This document shows positions 45,004 to 52,994 of a stretch of DNA of 64,000 nucleotides, in pieces; position 1 is the stretch's first letter, and each line of letters starts with the position of its first letter. The notes under the pieces are model-generated. The model did no database searches. It was not told the DNA's origin and saw only the letters and a list, made by a program, of their open reading frames with translations. The position numbers were made by a program, and so were the translations under genes. Origin of the DNA: Paenibacillus sp. YPG26 (lineage in GTDB: Bacteria > Bacillota > Bacilli > Paenibacillales > Paenibacillaceae); the NCBI RefSeq assembly GCF_023704175.1, contig NZ_CP084530.1, positions 1,882,001-1,946,000 on the forward strand. Direction: 5' to 3'.

Positions 45004-46332
45004 GTGAGTTACACAAAAGAAGATATTCTTCGTATTGCCAAGGAAGAGAATGTCCGTTTCATTCGTTTGCAATTCACAGATTTGCTTGGAACAATCAAGA
45101 ACGTTGAGATTCCGGTAAGCCAACTGCCTAAAGCACTCGATAACAAGATGATGTTTGACGGATCTTCTATTGAAGGTTATGTCCGCATTGAAGAGTCTGA
45201 TATGTACTTATATCCTGATCTTGAGACATGGGTTATCTTCCCGTGGGTAGCAGAAGATCGTGTTGCCCGTCTCATTTGTGATGTCTATATGCCAGATGGT
45301 ACACCATTTGCTGGTGACCCACGCGGTATCTTGAAGCGTAACCTGGCTGAAGCTAAGGAGCTTGGTTACACCTCTATGAACGTTGGTCCTGAGCCGGAAT
45401 TCTTCTTGTTCAAGACAGACGAGAAGGGTAATCCAACGATGGAGCTGAATGACCAAGGTGGTTACTTCGACCTTGCGCCTACAGATCTTGGTGAGAACTG
45501 CCGCCGCGAGATCGTTCTTACTCTAGAAGAAATGGGCTTTGAAATCGAAGCTTCCCACCATGAAGTTGCACCTGGGCAGCACGAGATCGATTTCAAATAT
45601 GCTGATGCTGTGAAAGCGGCAGACCAGATTCAGACCTTCAAGCTGGTTGTAAAAACAATCGCTCGTCAGCATGGTCTCCATGCAACATTTATGCCAAAAC
45701 CGTTGTTCGGTGTGAACGGTTCCGGTATGCACTGTCACCAATCCCTGTTCAAAGGTGATGTGAACTCGTTCTACGAGGAAAGTGATACTCTGGGCCTTAG
45801 CCAGACTGCCCGTTATTACATGGCTGGTATACTGAAGCACGCTCGTGCTTTTGCAGCGATTACTAACCCGACAGTGAACTCATACAAACGTCTGGTTCCT
45901 GGTTACGAAGCGCCTTGTTATGTAGCATGGTCCTCCAGTAACCGGAGTCCAATGATCCGTATCCCTGCTTCCCGTGGTCTGGGGACTCGTGTCGAGGTTC
46001 GTAACCCGGATCCGGCTGCAAATCCTTATCTTGCGCTTGCGGTAATGCTTAAAGCAGGTCTTGATGGAATCAAGAACGAGATTCCTCTTGTAGATCCAGT
46101 TGACCGTAACATCTATGTAATGTCAGAGGAAGAGCGCGTTGAAGAGGGCATTCCTAGCCTTCCATCTGATCTGAAGGAAGCACTAGGTGAGCTGATTCGC
46201 AGTGAAGTGATTACCGAAGCCCTTGGCGATCATGCACTATCCCACTTCTATGAACTCAAAGAAATTGAGTGGGATATGTTCCGCACTCAAGTTCACCAAT
46301 GGGAACGTGACCAATATATTACTTTGTACTAA
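45004..46332 (+). CDS. glnA: Glutamine synthetase type I (alpha)
   Basis: Makes glutamine from glutamate, ammonia and ATP, and as the feedback-inhibited form controls GlnR and TnrA. The 442-residue protein shows [34 protein letters not shown] (beta grasp), [24 protein letters not shown], and the ATP-site [19 protein letters not shown]. The 25-residue insertion and adenylylation-site features of GSI-beta are absent, as expected for Firmicutes. The GTG start follows AAAGGGAGAGGG. Confidence 0.97.
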   Translation: MSYTKEDILRIAKEENVRFIRLQFTDLLGTIKNVEIPVSQLPKALDNKMMFDGSSIEGYVRIEESDMYLYPDLETWVIFPWVAEDRVARLICDVYMPDGTPFAGDPRGILKRNLAEAKELGYTSMNVGPEPEFFLFKTDEKGNPTMELNDQGGYFDLAPTDLGENCRREIVLTLEEMGFEIEASHHEVAPGQHEIDFKYADAVKAADQIQTFKLVVKTIARQHGLHATFMPKPLFGVNGSGMHCHQSLFKGDVNSFYEESDTLGLSQTARYYMAGILKHARAFAAITNPTVNSYKRLVPGYEAPCYVAWSSSNRSPMIRIPASRGLGTRVEVRNPDPAANPYLALAVMLKAGLDGIKNEIPLVDPVDRNIYVMSEEERVEEGIPSLPSDLKEALGELIRSEVITEALGDHALSHFYELKEIEWDMFRTQVHQWERDQYITLY

Positions 46333-46340
46333 GATTGAGA

Positions 46341-46377
46341 GAACCCCTGGCGCTTTAAGCGGCAGGGGTTCTTTTTT
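46341..46377 (+). terminator. Terminator of glnRA
   Basis: A 9-bp perfect stem (46341-46349 with 46363-46371) extended by inner pairing, then six T residues. Confidence 0.92.
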
Positions 46378-46565
46378 AGTGGAAATTCCAACCAGACATA
46401 ATACAATTCCCACGATCCCGCCTAACTGGACCATAACCAAGTATGCCTCGCATCGCTCAGAATCTCCTTCAACCTTCCATCCTTCATTAATATACCATCC
46501 CCAGTATGGCTTAAATAACTGAACCACGCCAAGAGATAAGGTTGTGGGCCTAATAGGAGCACCAT
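46378..46565 (-). pseudogene. Decayed small membrane protein gene (DUF6199-like)
   Basis: On the minus strand one frame reads VQLFKPYWGWYINEGWK, then VEGDSERCEAYLVMVQLGG and a hydrophobic IVGIVLCLVGIST, which recalls the DUF6199 family of two-helix proteins (…PxxGWYxxEGWK…GDxExSEAYLxMxRxGG…). The only nearby start (ATG at 46565-46563, MVLLLGP) is in a different frame, so a frameshift near 46545 is needed to restore an N-terminal helix. The frame then runs without a natural stop through the glnA terminator into glnA. It is most simply a broken gene. The rest of the gap up to 46638 shows nothing. Confidence 0.4.
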
Positions 46566-46638
46566 TTGATCATCCACTTATTAAATATAACGTCAAAGCT
46601 AGTGAATTATTCCAGATGGGCATCTAACAGAACGTTAA

Positions 46639-47217
46639 CTACTGTTCGTCTGCTCGGTAGATTGAGAGGCGCGGCCAAATACGATCCCATTGCTTTTGGT
46701 CCATCCGTTGTTCGTATACTCGCAACCTTTCAGGAGTGGCCTTGAAGAAAGGAGTTGGTTGTACTTGAAGATCAATAAGGTCTTGAATTCCCCAAGGGGC
46801 AGTCAGTATAACAGCTCCGCTAGAGCTTAAGGAAATCCCAATAGAAGTGGCTGTCTCTGGGAATTTAGATATGGCATCTTCACTTGATTTGTAGGGTGGA
46901 AGGTTGTTAGGTATATGCATGCGCGCTTGATTCTTGATAGACCAAGGGAGGCCTGGTTGAATGGATAGCAGCCTCTGTTCCAACTCCTTCTCATATGCCT
47001 CATTCGGATTATTTGGATCAAAGAAGATTACATCAATGTCAGCGAGAGGGGTAGGACTGGAATAACCATGCACAACATCCCAGAGCTTCGAGCGGATGGC
47101 GCCCGCACAGATCCACCAATCCGGCAGCTCTAATCTGGCAGCAGCCTTTAGCAGGCTTAACATCCATTCATCATGTTCAATTAGACAGATAATGTCCTCT
47201 TCAGTACAAAACAGCAT
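46639..47217 (-). CDS. DUF925-type nucleotidyltransferase family protein
   Basis: A 192-residue protein of the NTP_transf_6 family. The nucleotidyltransferase-like core is visible as WWICAGAIRSKLWDVVHG near 35-52 and the acidic metal pair in LADIDVIFFDPNNP near 58-71. The C-terminal half (TAPWGIQDLIDLQVQPTPFF, then RVYEQRM) is also typical. The start at 47217 follows AAGGGGGT; an upstream extension would cross a LexA box. The substrate is unknown. The SOS-type box in its promoter suggests DNA-damage control. Confidence 0.8.
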   Translation of the reverse strand: MLFCTEEDIICLIEHDEWMLSLLKAAARLELPDWWICAGAIRSKLWDVVHGYSSPTPLADIDVIFFDPNNPNEAYEKELEQRLLSIQPGLPWSIKNQARMHIPNNLPPYKSSEDAISKFPETATSIGISLSSSGAVILTAPWGIQDLIDLQVQPTPFFKATPERLRVYEQRMDQKQWDRIWPRLSIYRADEQ

Positions 47218-47240
47218 AGGTACCCCCTTATTCACGTTAA

Positions 47241-47252
47241 GAACATACGTTC
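47241..47252. promoter_or_regulatory. LexA box upstream of the nucleotidyltransferase gene
   Basis: GAACATACGTTC is an exact GAAC-N4-GTTC site, 23 bp before the start codon and just downstream of a TATAAT on the minus strand. LexA bound here should block early transcription. Confidence 0.75.
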
Positions 47253-47361
47253 TAATAATTATAGTCCTCAATAATTTTTAAGTAAATAGAGAATTGACTA
47301 TCTCTCCTAATCTAGTAATAGCATACATTGTAATATACTCTATCGGACAGGAGGAAGGATG

Positions 47362-47673
47362 ATGGAATCCGGTGAGCTATCAACCATTGAGAAGCTGCTG
47401 CCGCTTGCTGAGAAGTATGGTCTCGCGGTTCTTCTTACCTTTATCCTGCTTATGGTATTGATTGTCCTTGTTAGAATGATAATTAAGGGAGATTTGGTGC
47501 CAAGGAGACTGCTGGATAAAGCTGAAGAGGATCGGGATCGGCTGCAAGCGATTCTGGACAAGGAACGAGAAGAATTGTGGGAACCGGTACTGGATGTGTT
47601 CAAGAGTATTAAGAAGGTAGAAAAGAATGAGGGGAGTGATACCGCATGTGGTGGTACAGATGGATCGAACTAA
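47362..47673 (+). CDS. Small membrane-anchored coiled-coil protein
   Basis: A 103-residue protein of unrecognised family. It has one long N-terminal helix across the membrane (about 22-42, LAVLLTFILLMVLIVLVRM) and a charged, probably coiled-coil cytosolic part (KAEEDRDRLQAILDKEREEL). Two adjacent ATGs at 47359 and 47362 are possible; GGAGG spacing favours the second. The layout resembles small holin-like or phage-morphogenesis-associated proteins, but nothing else phage-like is near. Its last 28 bp overlap the next gene. Confidence 0.65.
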   Translation: MESGELSTIEKLLPLAEKYGLAVLLTFILLMVLIVLVRMIIKGDLVPRRLLDKAEEDRDRLQAILDKEREELWEPVLDVFKSIKKVEKNEGSDTACGGTDGSN

Positions 47674-47837
47674 TGCTGCAGCAGCAACGAAGCAAGGAGG
47701 AGGACCTGCACCAAGCCTCGCGGCGGATCACCGTATCCATCGAGCGCTACAGAAGCTTGTCTCGCGAGATCCAGGCGGAGATAAGGAAGAATCATTTTGC
47801 TAAGCAGCTGATTTACCGCAATCATAATGAGAAATAA
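47646..47837 (+). CDS. Small basic helical protein
   Basis: A 63-residue protein, family not recognised, starting MWWYRWIELMLQQQRSKEED and continuing as a charged amphipathic helix (RYRSLSREIQAEIRKNHF). GAGGGGAG precedes the ATG, which lies inside the preceding gene, so the two are translationally coupled and probably act together. No membrane helix is present apart from the aromatic N-terminus. Confidence 0.6.
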   Translation: MWWYRWIELMLQQQRSKEEDLHQASRRITVSIERYRSLSREIQAEIRKNHFAKQLIYRNHNEK

Positions 47838-47932
47838 CTAGGCAATAGAAGGATGAATAGGGGAAATTTGTATTAGTAAAATAGGAGATGATATACTTCC
47901 CTTAACAAGTTAAAGGGAGGTTGCTAACTACC

Positions 47933-48487
47933 GTGAAGCTGTTGAAAATTATTATTGGTTATATTCCCGCTATCGCCATTGCATTTGTTCTAAGTCTTTT
48001 TATTGGTATCTTTGTCTTCCAGCCCTATAAGGTTGACGGTCAATCGATGGAGCCGACACTGCAGGATGAGCAAAGAGCATACACCTCCAAGCTTGCCCGA
48101 ACCTTCTCACACATGCCAGCTTATGAAGATATTGTTGTGATTGACAGCAGGGTGAACCGTGAGCGTTCATTCATGGACAATATTGTGGAGCACCCTTTGA
48201 TCCAGCTGATAAATGGTACCACAAATGATCATATCTTCTTCATTAAGCGGGTGATCGGCAAGCCTGGGGATGTGATTGAAATTAAGAATCAACAGGTGTA
48301 TCGAAACGGCGATGCTTTGGTTGAGCCTTATATCAAAGAGAAAATGAATCCTTCCGAAGACAGGAAATGGATTATTCCGGATAACCATATTTTTGTCTTA
48401 GGGGATAACAGGAATATTAGTAGGGATAGTAGAGAACTAGGCCCAATTCCATTTGATCACGTCATGGGTATTGAACAATTCAAATAG
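47933..48487 (+). CDS. lepB: Type I signal peptidase
   Basis: Membrane serine protease removing signal peptides. The 184-residue form (GTG at 47933) has one N-terminal helix (about 5-29), catalytic Ser38 in GQSMEPTL, catalytic Lys105 in FFIKRVIGKPGD, and the conserved VLGDNRNISRDSRELGPI near the end. AAAGGGAGG lies 12-13 nt upstream of the GTG. A TTG at 47921 abuts that site and is unlikely. It is a single gene closed by a terminator shared with lexA. Confidence 0.93.
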   Translation: MKLLKIIIGYIPAIAIAFVLSLFIGIFVFQPYKVDGQSMEPTLQDEQRAYTSKLARTFSHMPAYEDIVVIDSRVNRERSFMDNIVEHPLIQLINGTTNDHIFFIKRVIGKPGDVIEIKNQQVYRNGDALVEPYIKEKMNPSEDRKWIIPDNHIFVLGDNRNISRDSRELGPIPFDHVMGIEQFK

Positions 48488-48503
48488 TATTATAAATAGT
48501 GAA

Positions 48504-48535
48504 AAGAGGATGCCCGAGCGGCATCCTCTTCTTTG
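48504..48535. terminator. Bidirectional terminator between the signal peptidase gene and lexA
   Basis: An 11-bp perfect stem (48504-48514 with 48520-48530), 5-nt loop, with T-rich sequence on both sides. It separates two convergent genes. Confidence 0.85.
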
Positions 48536-48564
48536 TGGTTGTATGAAGGGAAGAATCAGGAAGG

Positions 48565-49191
48565 TTAATGAATGTCGCGAAACAGCCCGACGACTTTGCC
48601 CAGAATGGTAACATGCTTGAGGCGAAGAGGTTCGTACGTAGGGTTCTCGGGTTGAAGGCGAATATGGTCTTTCTCTTTGTAGAAGGTCTTCACTGTTGCC
48701 TCGTCATCTTCCGTCATAGCCACAACAATATCGCCATTCTCGGCGGTCTGTTGCTGACGAACGATAACAAAGTCACCATTATGGATACCTGCCTCGATCA
48801 TGCTGTCGCCCATGACAGAGAGCATAAATACTTCTTTATCACTCACGAAATGGTTAGGGAGAGGGAAATAGTCTTCAATATTCTCTGTGGCTGTAATGGG
48901 TACGCCCGCTGTTACTTTACCGATAACAGGCACGCGCGCAACCGTATGTGCGAAGAGATTATAATTGTCTGCATCCTCTTGACCCAGCAGTTCAATTGCC
49001 CGCGGCTTGGTAGGGTCTCTTCTAATGAAACCTTTCTTCTCCAGCCTGTCCAGATGACCATGAACCGTGGAGCTGGAAGCTAGTCCAACTGCTTCTCCAA
49101 TCTCTCTTACGGAGGGAGGGTAACCTTTCAATCTGACTTCATTTCTTATAAATTCAAGGATCGCCTGTTGGCGACTGGATACTTTAGACAT
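48565..49191 (-). CDS. lexA: SOS repressor LexA
   Basis: Represses SOS genes and self-cleaves when RecA filaments form on damaged DNA. The 208-residue protein has the winged HTH ([20 protein letters not shown]), the cleavage site Ala95-Gly96 (VTAGVP), catalytic Ser130 ([11 protein letters not shown]) and Lys168 (ATVKTFY). It diverges from a yneA-like gene, as in Bacillus. The intergenic region contains several LexA boxes including one in its own promoter, so it is autoregulated. Confidence 0.97.
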   Translation of the reverse strand: MSKVSSRQQAILEFIRNEVRLKGYPPSVREIGEAVGLASSSTVHGHLDRLEKKGFIRRDPTKPRAIELLGQEDADNYNLFAHTVARVPVIGKVTAGVPITATENIEDYFPLPNHFVSDKEVFMLSVMGDSMIEAGIHNGDFVIVRQQQTAENGDIVVAMTEDDEATVKTFYKEKDHIRLQPENPTYEPLRLKHVTILGKVVGLFRDIH

Positions 49192-49225
49192 ATGATATCA
49201 ACCCCATTTAGTAACGTTTGGAAAA

Positions 49226-49254
49226 ATTATAACATAGAACTACCGTTCGTACAA
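49226..49254 (-). promoter_or_regulatory. Sigma-A promoter of lexA
   Basis: On the minus strand TTGTAC (49254-49249), 17-bp spacer, TATAAT (49231-49226). An exact LexA box fills much of the spacer. Confidence 0.75.
49237..49248. promoter_or_regulatory. LexA box 1 (lexA promoter)
   Basis: GAACTACCGTTC, exact GAAC-N4-GTTC, between -35 and -10 of lexA. Confidence 0.88.
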
Positions 49255-49264
49255 ACGTAAGTTC
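49253..49264. promoter_or_regulatory. LexA box 2
   Basis: AAACGTAAGTTC, one mismatch from GAAC-N4-GTTC, overlapping the lexA -35 side. Confidence 0.5.
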
Positions 49265-49286
49265 TAAATGGTTCTAAAATTAAAGC

Positions 49287-49298
49287 GAACAATTGTTC
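49287..49298. promoter_or_regulatory. LexA box 3
   Basis: GAACAATTGTTC, exact and fully palindromic, preceded by C as in the strongest Bacillus sites. It lies between the two promoters. Confidence 0.88.
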
Positions 49299-49308
49299 TA
49301 AAAAACTA

Positions 49309-49337
49309 TTGAACGAAACAAGTGTTCGTGTTATATT
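49309..49337 (+). promoter_or_regulatory. Sigma-A promoter of the yneA-like gene
   Basis: TTGAAC (49309-49314), 17-bp spacer, TATATT (49332-49337). LexA box 4 occupies the spacer. Confidence 0.78.
49316..49327. promoter_or_regulatory. LexA box 4 (yneA promoter)
   Basis: AAACAAGTGTTC followed by G, one mismatch from GAAC-N4-GTTC, inside the yneA promoter spacer. Confidence 0.65.
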
Positions 49338-49351
49338 AATTTCAGAAACAA

Positions 49352-49363
49352 GAACAAACGTTT
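49352..49363. promoter_or_regulatory. LexA box 5 (start region of yneA)
   Basis: GAACAAACGTTT, one mismatch, just upstream of the GGAGTGAG ribosome site. Confidence 0.5.
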
Positions 49364-49376
49364 GGAGTGAGAGAAC

Positions 49377-49742
49377 ATGTTAAGATATTCTACATACCAA
49401 AGTATTCATGAATCAATTCCTGCCGAGCCCAGCAGACATAAATTTAATTTGGAACACTTGATGTCCAAAGTCATATATGTTCGGGTTGCCGCCCTAGTAT
49501 TACTCATCGCTGTAACCTGTACGGGGATGATTACAGCCTTTGCTTCCTCAAGCAACCATTCCGGTTCAACCGAGCTTCCTCAGGTCATCGTACAGCCTGG
49601 CGATTCTTTATGGAGCATTGCCTCCGCCCACAAGACGGACGACCAAGACATTCGGGACGTTATAAGTAGTATTAAAGAAGTGAACCAGCTGCCAACCAGT
49701 GAAATTCAAGCTGGGGATGTACTTGCAATCCCTGTGAATTGA
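49377..49742 (+). CDS. yneA: YneA-like SOS cell-division inhibitor (membrane, LysM)
   Basis: A 121-residue protein with a membrane helix (about 34-55) and an extracytoplasmic LysM domain (about 68-118: VIVQPGDSLWSIASAH ... QAGDVLAIPV). This matches YneA, which halts septation during SOS in Bacillus. The ATG at 49377 follows TTGGAGTGAG; another start at 49464 would shorten the cytosolic N-terminus. The position divergent from lexA and the LexA boxes support SOS control. The 33-residue N-terminal extension before the helix is longer than in B. subtilis YneA. Confidence 0.88.
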   Translation: MLRYSTYQSIHESIPAEPSRHKFNLEHLMSKVIYVRVAALVLLIAVTCTGMITAFASSSNHSGSTELPQVIVQPGDSLWSIASAHKTDDQDIRDVISSIKEVNQLPTSEIQAGDVLAIPVN

Positions 49743-49792
49743 TCAATTGCTATAATCCAATCAGATTAACTGACAAGAGAGTTTTTCAAGGA

Positions 49793-49830
49793 TTTGACAT
49801 GCCTTGACAAGCTCTTTTTCTCATGTCAAA
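49793..49830. repeat. Inverted repeat between yneA and ynzC
   Basis: TTTGACATG (49793-49801) and CATGTCAAA (49822-49830) are exact 9-bp inverted repeats around a loop containing CTCTTTTTC. It may be a terminator or a protein site. Confidence 0.4.
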
Positions 49831-49867
49831 GTAAGAGTTAATGCCTTAACTGAAGGAGGAGTCACGC

Positions 49868-50041
49868 ATGGATATTGATAGCTTGGTACAGCGCATCAAC
49901 GAGCTTGCGCGTAAACATAAAGAGTCAGGACTGACTGAGGAAGAAACGGTTGAGAGAGCTGAGCTGCGGGAAATTTATCTGCAGAATATTCGCAGAAACT
50001 TCCGTCAACAATTGGATTCAATAGAAATTGTAGATAAATAA
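49868..50041 (+). CDS. ynzC: DUF896 protein YnzC
   Basis: A 57-residue helical protein: MDIDSLVQRINELARKHKES, then GLTEEETVERAELREIYL and IRRNFRQQLDSI. This is the DUF896 signature (IxRINELa+KxKexGLTxeExxEqxxLRxeYlxxfrxnfrxqL). GAAGGAGGAGT precedes the ATG. In B. subtilis ynzC lies in the SOS-controlled yneA-yneB-ynzC operon; here the yneB resolvase-like gene is missing. The function is unknown. Confidence 0.93.
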   Translation: MDIDSLVQRINELARKHKESGLTEEETVERAELREIYLQNIRRNFRQQLDSIEIVDK

Positions 50042-50132
50042 TTAGTCCGGCCTTTGGCCGGAAGTACATACTTTCATTTAACTAACTTATTACATGGTGG
50101 ACGATTTCATGATTTCAAGAGGGGGGCAAGTA

Positions 50133-51125
50133 ATGAAGTACGCCTATCTAGGAACAAGTGGTCTGGCAGTGTCGAAGTTATGTTTGGGCACCATGACCTT
50201 CGGTGGGACAACCAGTGAGAAGGACTCTATGGCAATGATCCACCGGTTCCTTGATCTTGGAGGGAACTTTATTGATACCGCAGATGTATATACTGGCGGC
50301 CAATCAGAAGAAATTGTAGGTAATAGTATTCGTGACCGCAGATCAGAAGTTATTCTAGCCAGCAAGGTGAGGATGTCTACCGCTGGGCATGTGAACGGCC
50401 AAGGTGCCTCCCGCAAGCATATCATGGACGGCATTGAGGCAAGTCTGAGAAGGCTTGGAACAGATTATATCGATCTGTACCAAATTCATGTATGGGATCA
50501 AGCTACCCCGGTAGAGGAGACGCTTCGAGCACTTGATGATCTGGTCACATCAGGTAAAGTACGATATATTGGCTGTTCGAATTATTTATCCTGGCAGTTG
50601 ATGAAGAGTCTGGCTGTGAGTGAGATGAGGGGCTGCGCCCGGTATGTGTCACTTCAGCAGCAATATAGTCTGCTTAATCGTGAGGCCGACAGAGAAATGA
50701 TGTCTCTTTGTCTGGAAGAGAATGTGGGCATTATACCATGGGCACCTCTGGGCGGTGGATTCCTCACGAACCGGTATTCACGGGGACCAAAGCCAGATCA
50801 AGGGCGGCTCAGTGCGGCCAATGGCGGTGAGAGCTCGTGGGAATACAGGGCTACGGAGAAGAATTTTGACATCCTTGAGCAGGTGGTTAAGATCTCCGAG
50901 GAGGTCAATCGCACTCCTTCTCAGGTTGCCCTTAATTGGCTAATGGGTCATGAGGGAATCACTTCACCCATATTTGGAGCGAGTACGCTTGAGCAGTTCG
51001 ATGAGAATATAGGTGCAGCGGATTTTGAGCTGGATGGTGAGCAGCGACGTCACCTTGATGAGGTAAGCTGTCTTCCAGACGAGTATCCTGGCCGCTTCAT
51101 TCGAAAGTTCAAGAGACAGATTTAA
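50133..51125 (+). CDS. Aldo/keto reductase
   Basis: A 330-residue NADPH-dependent oxidoreductase of the AKR fold. The catalytic set is visible: Asp and Tyr in FIDTADVYTGGQSEEIVG, Lys in ILASKV, and His in YQIHVWDQATPVEE. The cofactor region is near TPSQVALNWLMGHEGITSPI. The ATG at 50133 follows GAGGGGGG; earlier starts at 50094 and 50109 have none. The substrate is unknown. It heads a same-direction run of four genes with short gaps. Confidence 0.88.
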   Translation: MKYAYLGTSGLAVSKLCLGTMTFGGTTSEKDSMAMIHRFLDLGGNFIDTADVYTGGQSEEIVGNSIRDRRSEVILASKVRMSTAGHVNGQGASRKHIMDGIEASLRRLGTDYIDLYQIHVWDQATPVEETLRALDDLVTSGKVRYIGCSNYLSWQLMKSLAVSEMRGCARYVSLQQQYSLLNREADREMMSLCLEENVGIIPWAPLGGGFLTNRYSRGPKPDQGRLSAANGGESSWEYRATEKNFDILEQVVKISEEVNRTPSQVALNWLMGHEGITSPIFGASTLEQFDENIGAADFELDGEQRRHLDEVSCLPDEYPGRFIRKFKRQI

Positions 51126-51155
51126 CAGCAGACAACCGAGGAGGAAAGTCGTAGT

Positions 51156-51671
51156 ATGGCACGTTCATTTGAGAAACAAGTTGAGAAGAACAAACAAAGA
51201 CTGCTTATGCAGCAGAAGAAGCAGGGGATTCAACCAGGTAAGATGGGCCTGAGTGGAGAAGGAGAAACATTCAAAGGCCGAAATTTCATTCTACCTTCAA
51301 TTCTGATCCTGTTCGGGGTAATGTATGCTTCACTTGGCTTCATAGGAGGGGGCAGCGAAATTAATTCCTTCTTGTATTGGCTTACCATCGGTCTGTATAT
51401 CATGCTGGGGGTTATCACCTTTATAAGGAAGCCGTATCTGAGAATTGGCAAGAATGCTCTGTATACCTCCAAATTCAACCGGGATCGCATGCTGTCCGCA
51501 GATAGTATCCAGAAGATTGTTCTAAGTCAGGGTTCTGTTACGATTGTACCTAAAGGCAGCGGTCAAAAGTGGATCTTCATGCGCTCCCGTAACAGATTCA
51601 ATACCGAGGTAATGGGTGAGCGTCTGAGAGAATTTGGGAGAAATAACAAAATTACAGTAGAGAATCACTAA
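51156..51671 (+). CDS. Two-helix membrane protein with a possible PH-like domain
   Basis: A 171-residue protein, family not recognised. It has a basic N-terminus (MARSFEKQVEKNKQRLLMQQ), two helices (about 45-62 and 70-88), and a C-terminal cytosolic part (about 92-171) of alternating strands (LRIGKNALYTSKFN..., VTIVPKGSGQKWIFM) that resembles bacterial PH-like domains. CGAGGAGGAAAG precedes the ATG. It lies between the aldo/keto reductase and HAD genes. Confidence 0.7.
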   Translation: MARSFEKQVEKNKQRLLMQQKKQGIQPGKMGLSGEGETFKGRNFILPSILILFGVMYASLGFIGGGSEINSFLYWLTIGLYIMLGVITFIRKPYLRIGKNALYTSKFNRDRMLSADSIQKIVLSQGSVTIVPKGSGQKWIFMRSRNRFNTEVMGERLREFGRNNKITVENH

Positions 51672-51687
51672 TAAAAGGGGAATCACA

Positions 51688-52494
51688 ATGTCAATTAAGG
51701 CCGTATGTTTTGATCTGGATGATACACTATTATGGGATGAGCGAAGTATAGCCGAAGCTTTTGAGTTCACATGCAAATCAGCAGCAGAGATCACAGGACT
51801 GGATGCCACGCAGCTGGAGGAAGCTGTTCGCAGGGAAGCGAGAGCTTTATATGAGTCCTACGAGACTTTCCCGTTCACCCAGATGATCGGGATTAATCCA
51901 TTCGAAGGACTCTGGGGGAACTTCAATTCTGGTGTGAATTCGGACTTTCAAGCCATGGAGAAGATCGCTCCGGTCTACCGCAAAGAATCTTGGCACCGGG
52001 GGCTGCTTGCCCTAGGAGTTAACAATGAGGAGCTTGCAGGCCAGCTGGCTGAGCAATTTGGTGCTGAACGCCGGGCTCGCCCTCATATCTATGAGGAGAC
52101 TTTCCAAGTGCTGAACGATCTTAAGGGCCAAGTGAAGCTGCTGCTGTTAACGAATGGCTGCCCTGCACTTCAACAGGAGAAGCTGGATGGCGTACCCGAG
52201 CTGGCTCCTTACTTCAATGAGATTATTATTTCGGGTTCCTTTGGTAAAGGAAAGCCGGACCGCGCTATTTTTGAACACGCATTGTCCCTGCTTGATGTGA
52301 AAGCCTCCGAGGCCCTGATGGTTGGTGACAAACTGACTACGGACATTAAGGGAGCTTTAAGTGCGGGCATTCATTCGGTATGGGTGAACCGCGATGGCAA
52401 GACGCGCTCAGACGAAATTATACCTGATTATGAGATCAAGCATTTATATGAATTACACGGAATTATTGACAGTTTGGGAGGTAGCGCTAGTTGA
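51688..52494 (+). CDS. HAD-superfamily hydrolase
   Basis: A 268-residue HAD phosphatase with an alpha-helical C1 cap. Motif I is CFDLDDTLLW (nucleophile and acid aspartates), motif II LLTNG, motif III Lys in GKGKPDRAIF, motif IV VGDKLTTDIKGAL. It is of the YsaA/YjjG-like group of small-metabolite phosphatases; the substrate is unknown. AAAAGGGG precedes the ATG. Its stop overlaps the TTG start of the lipoprotein gene. Confidence 0.87.
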   Translation: MSIKAVCFDLDDTLLWDERSIAEAFEFTCKSAAEITGLDATQLEEAVRREARALYESYETFPFTQMIGINPFEGLWGNFNSGVNSDFQAMEKIAPVYRKESWHRGLLALGVNNEELAGQLAEQFGAERRARPHIYEETFQVLNDLKGQVKLLLLTNGCPALQQEKLDGVPELAPYFNEIIISGSFGKGKPDRAIFEHALSLLDVKASEALMVGDKLTTDIKGALSAGIHSVWVNRDGKTRSDEIIPDYEIKHLYELHGIIDSLGGSAS

Positions 52495-52889
52495 GATTAC
52501 AACGCTTTGGGATAACGGCGTTAATCAGCTTAGTTCTAATAGTACTCTCTGGATGTGGCAGTGACTCCCATCATGAGGCTGCCGAGATGCCGCAACCGCT
52601 CGAAGTGAAGCTTACCGTTAACCCTTCAAGTGCGAAGATGAACGAGAAGGTTTCTTTTGAAGCGAAAGTGACTCAGAACGGGTCGAATGTGGATAATGCA
52701 CAAGAAGTGACTTTTGAAATATGGAAAGATGGATCTGAGAATCACAGCAAAGTTACGGTACCTTCGGCGGGAGATGGCAAGTATGTTATGCTTAAGTCCT
52801 TCACTGAAGCAGGTAAGTATCATGTAATCTCTCATGTAACTGCTGATAGTCAGCACTCGATGCCCTCGGCAGAATTTGTTGTTAAATAA
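52491..52889 (+). CDS. FixH/YtkA-like lipoprotein
   Basis: A 132-residue lipoprotein with a signal peptide ending in the lipobox LSGC (Cys near 22). An Ig-like beta domain follows (LEVKLTVNPSSAKMNEKVSF ... YVMLKSFTEAGKYHVISHV), as in YtkA/FixH proteins linked to copper or cytochrome oxidase assembly. The HHEA near the N-terminus could bind metal. TTG start with GGGAGG 9 nt upstream; it is coupled to the HAD gene by a TTGA overlap. The role is inferred from the fold. Confidence 0.8.
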   Translation: MRLQRFGITALISLVLIVLSGCGSDSHHEAAEMPQPLEVKLTVNPSSAKMNEKVSFEAKVTQNGSNVDNAQEVTFEIWKDGSENHSKVTVPSAGDGKYVMLKSFTEAGKYHVISHVTADSQHSMPSAEFVVK

Positions 52890-52913
52890 ATATGAAGTAT
52901 AGAATGTCATGTT

Positions 52914-52960
52914 AAAAAAGCTGTTTGCTATCATCCTGGGATGAGGCAAGCAGCTTTTTA
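52914..52960. terminator. Bidirectional terminator between the lipoprotein gene and mtnD
   Basis: Arms AAAAAGCTG and CAGCTTTTT (52915-52923 and 52951-52959) with inner TTGC/GCAA and CATCC/GGATG pairing, T runs on both strands. Confidence 0.88.
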
Positions 52961-52994
52961 TTCATACTATTAAATATTAGCGAATCGCAGTTAG

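Noticed and set aside
46223..46522. A 99-codon plus-strand frame at the end of glnA
   Set aside because: It starts inside glnA and runs through the glnA terminator; the peptide is not protein-like.
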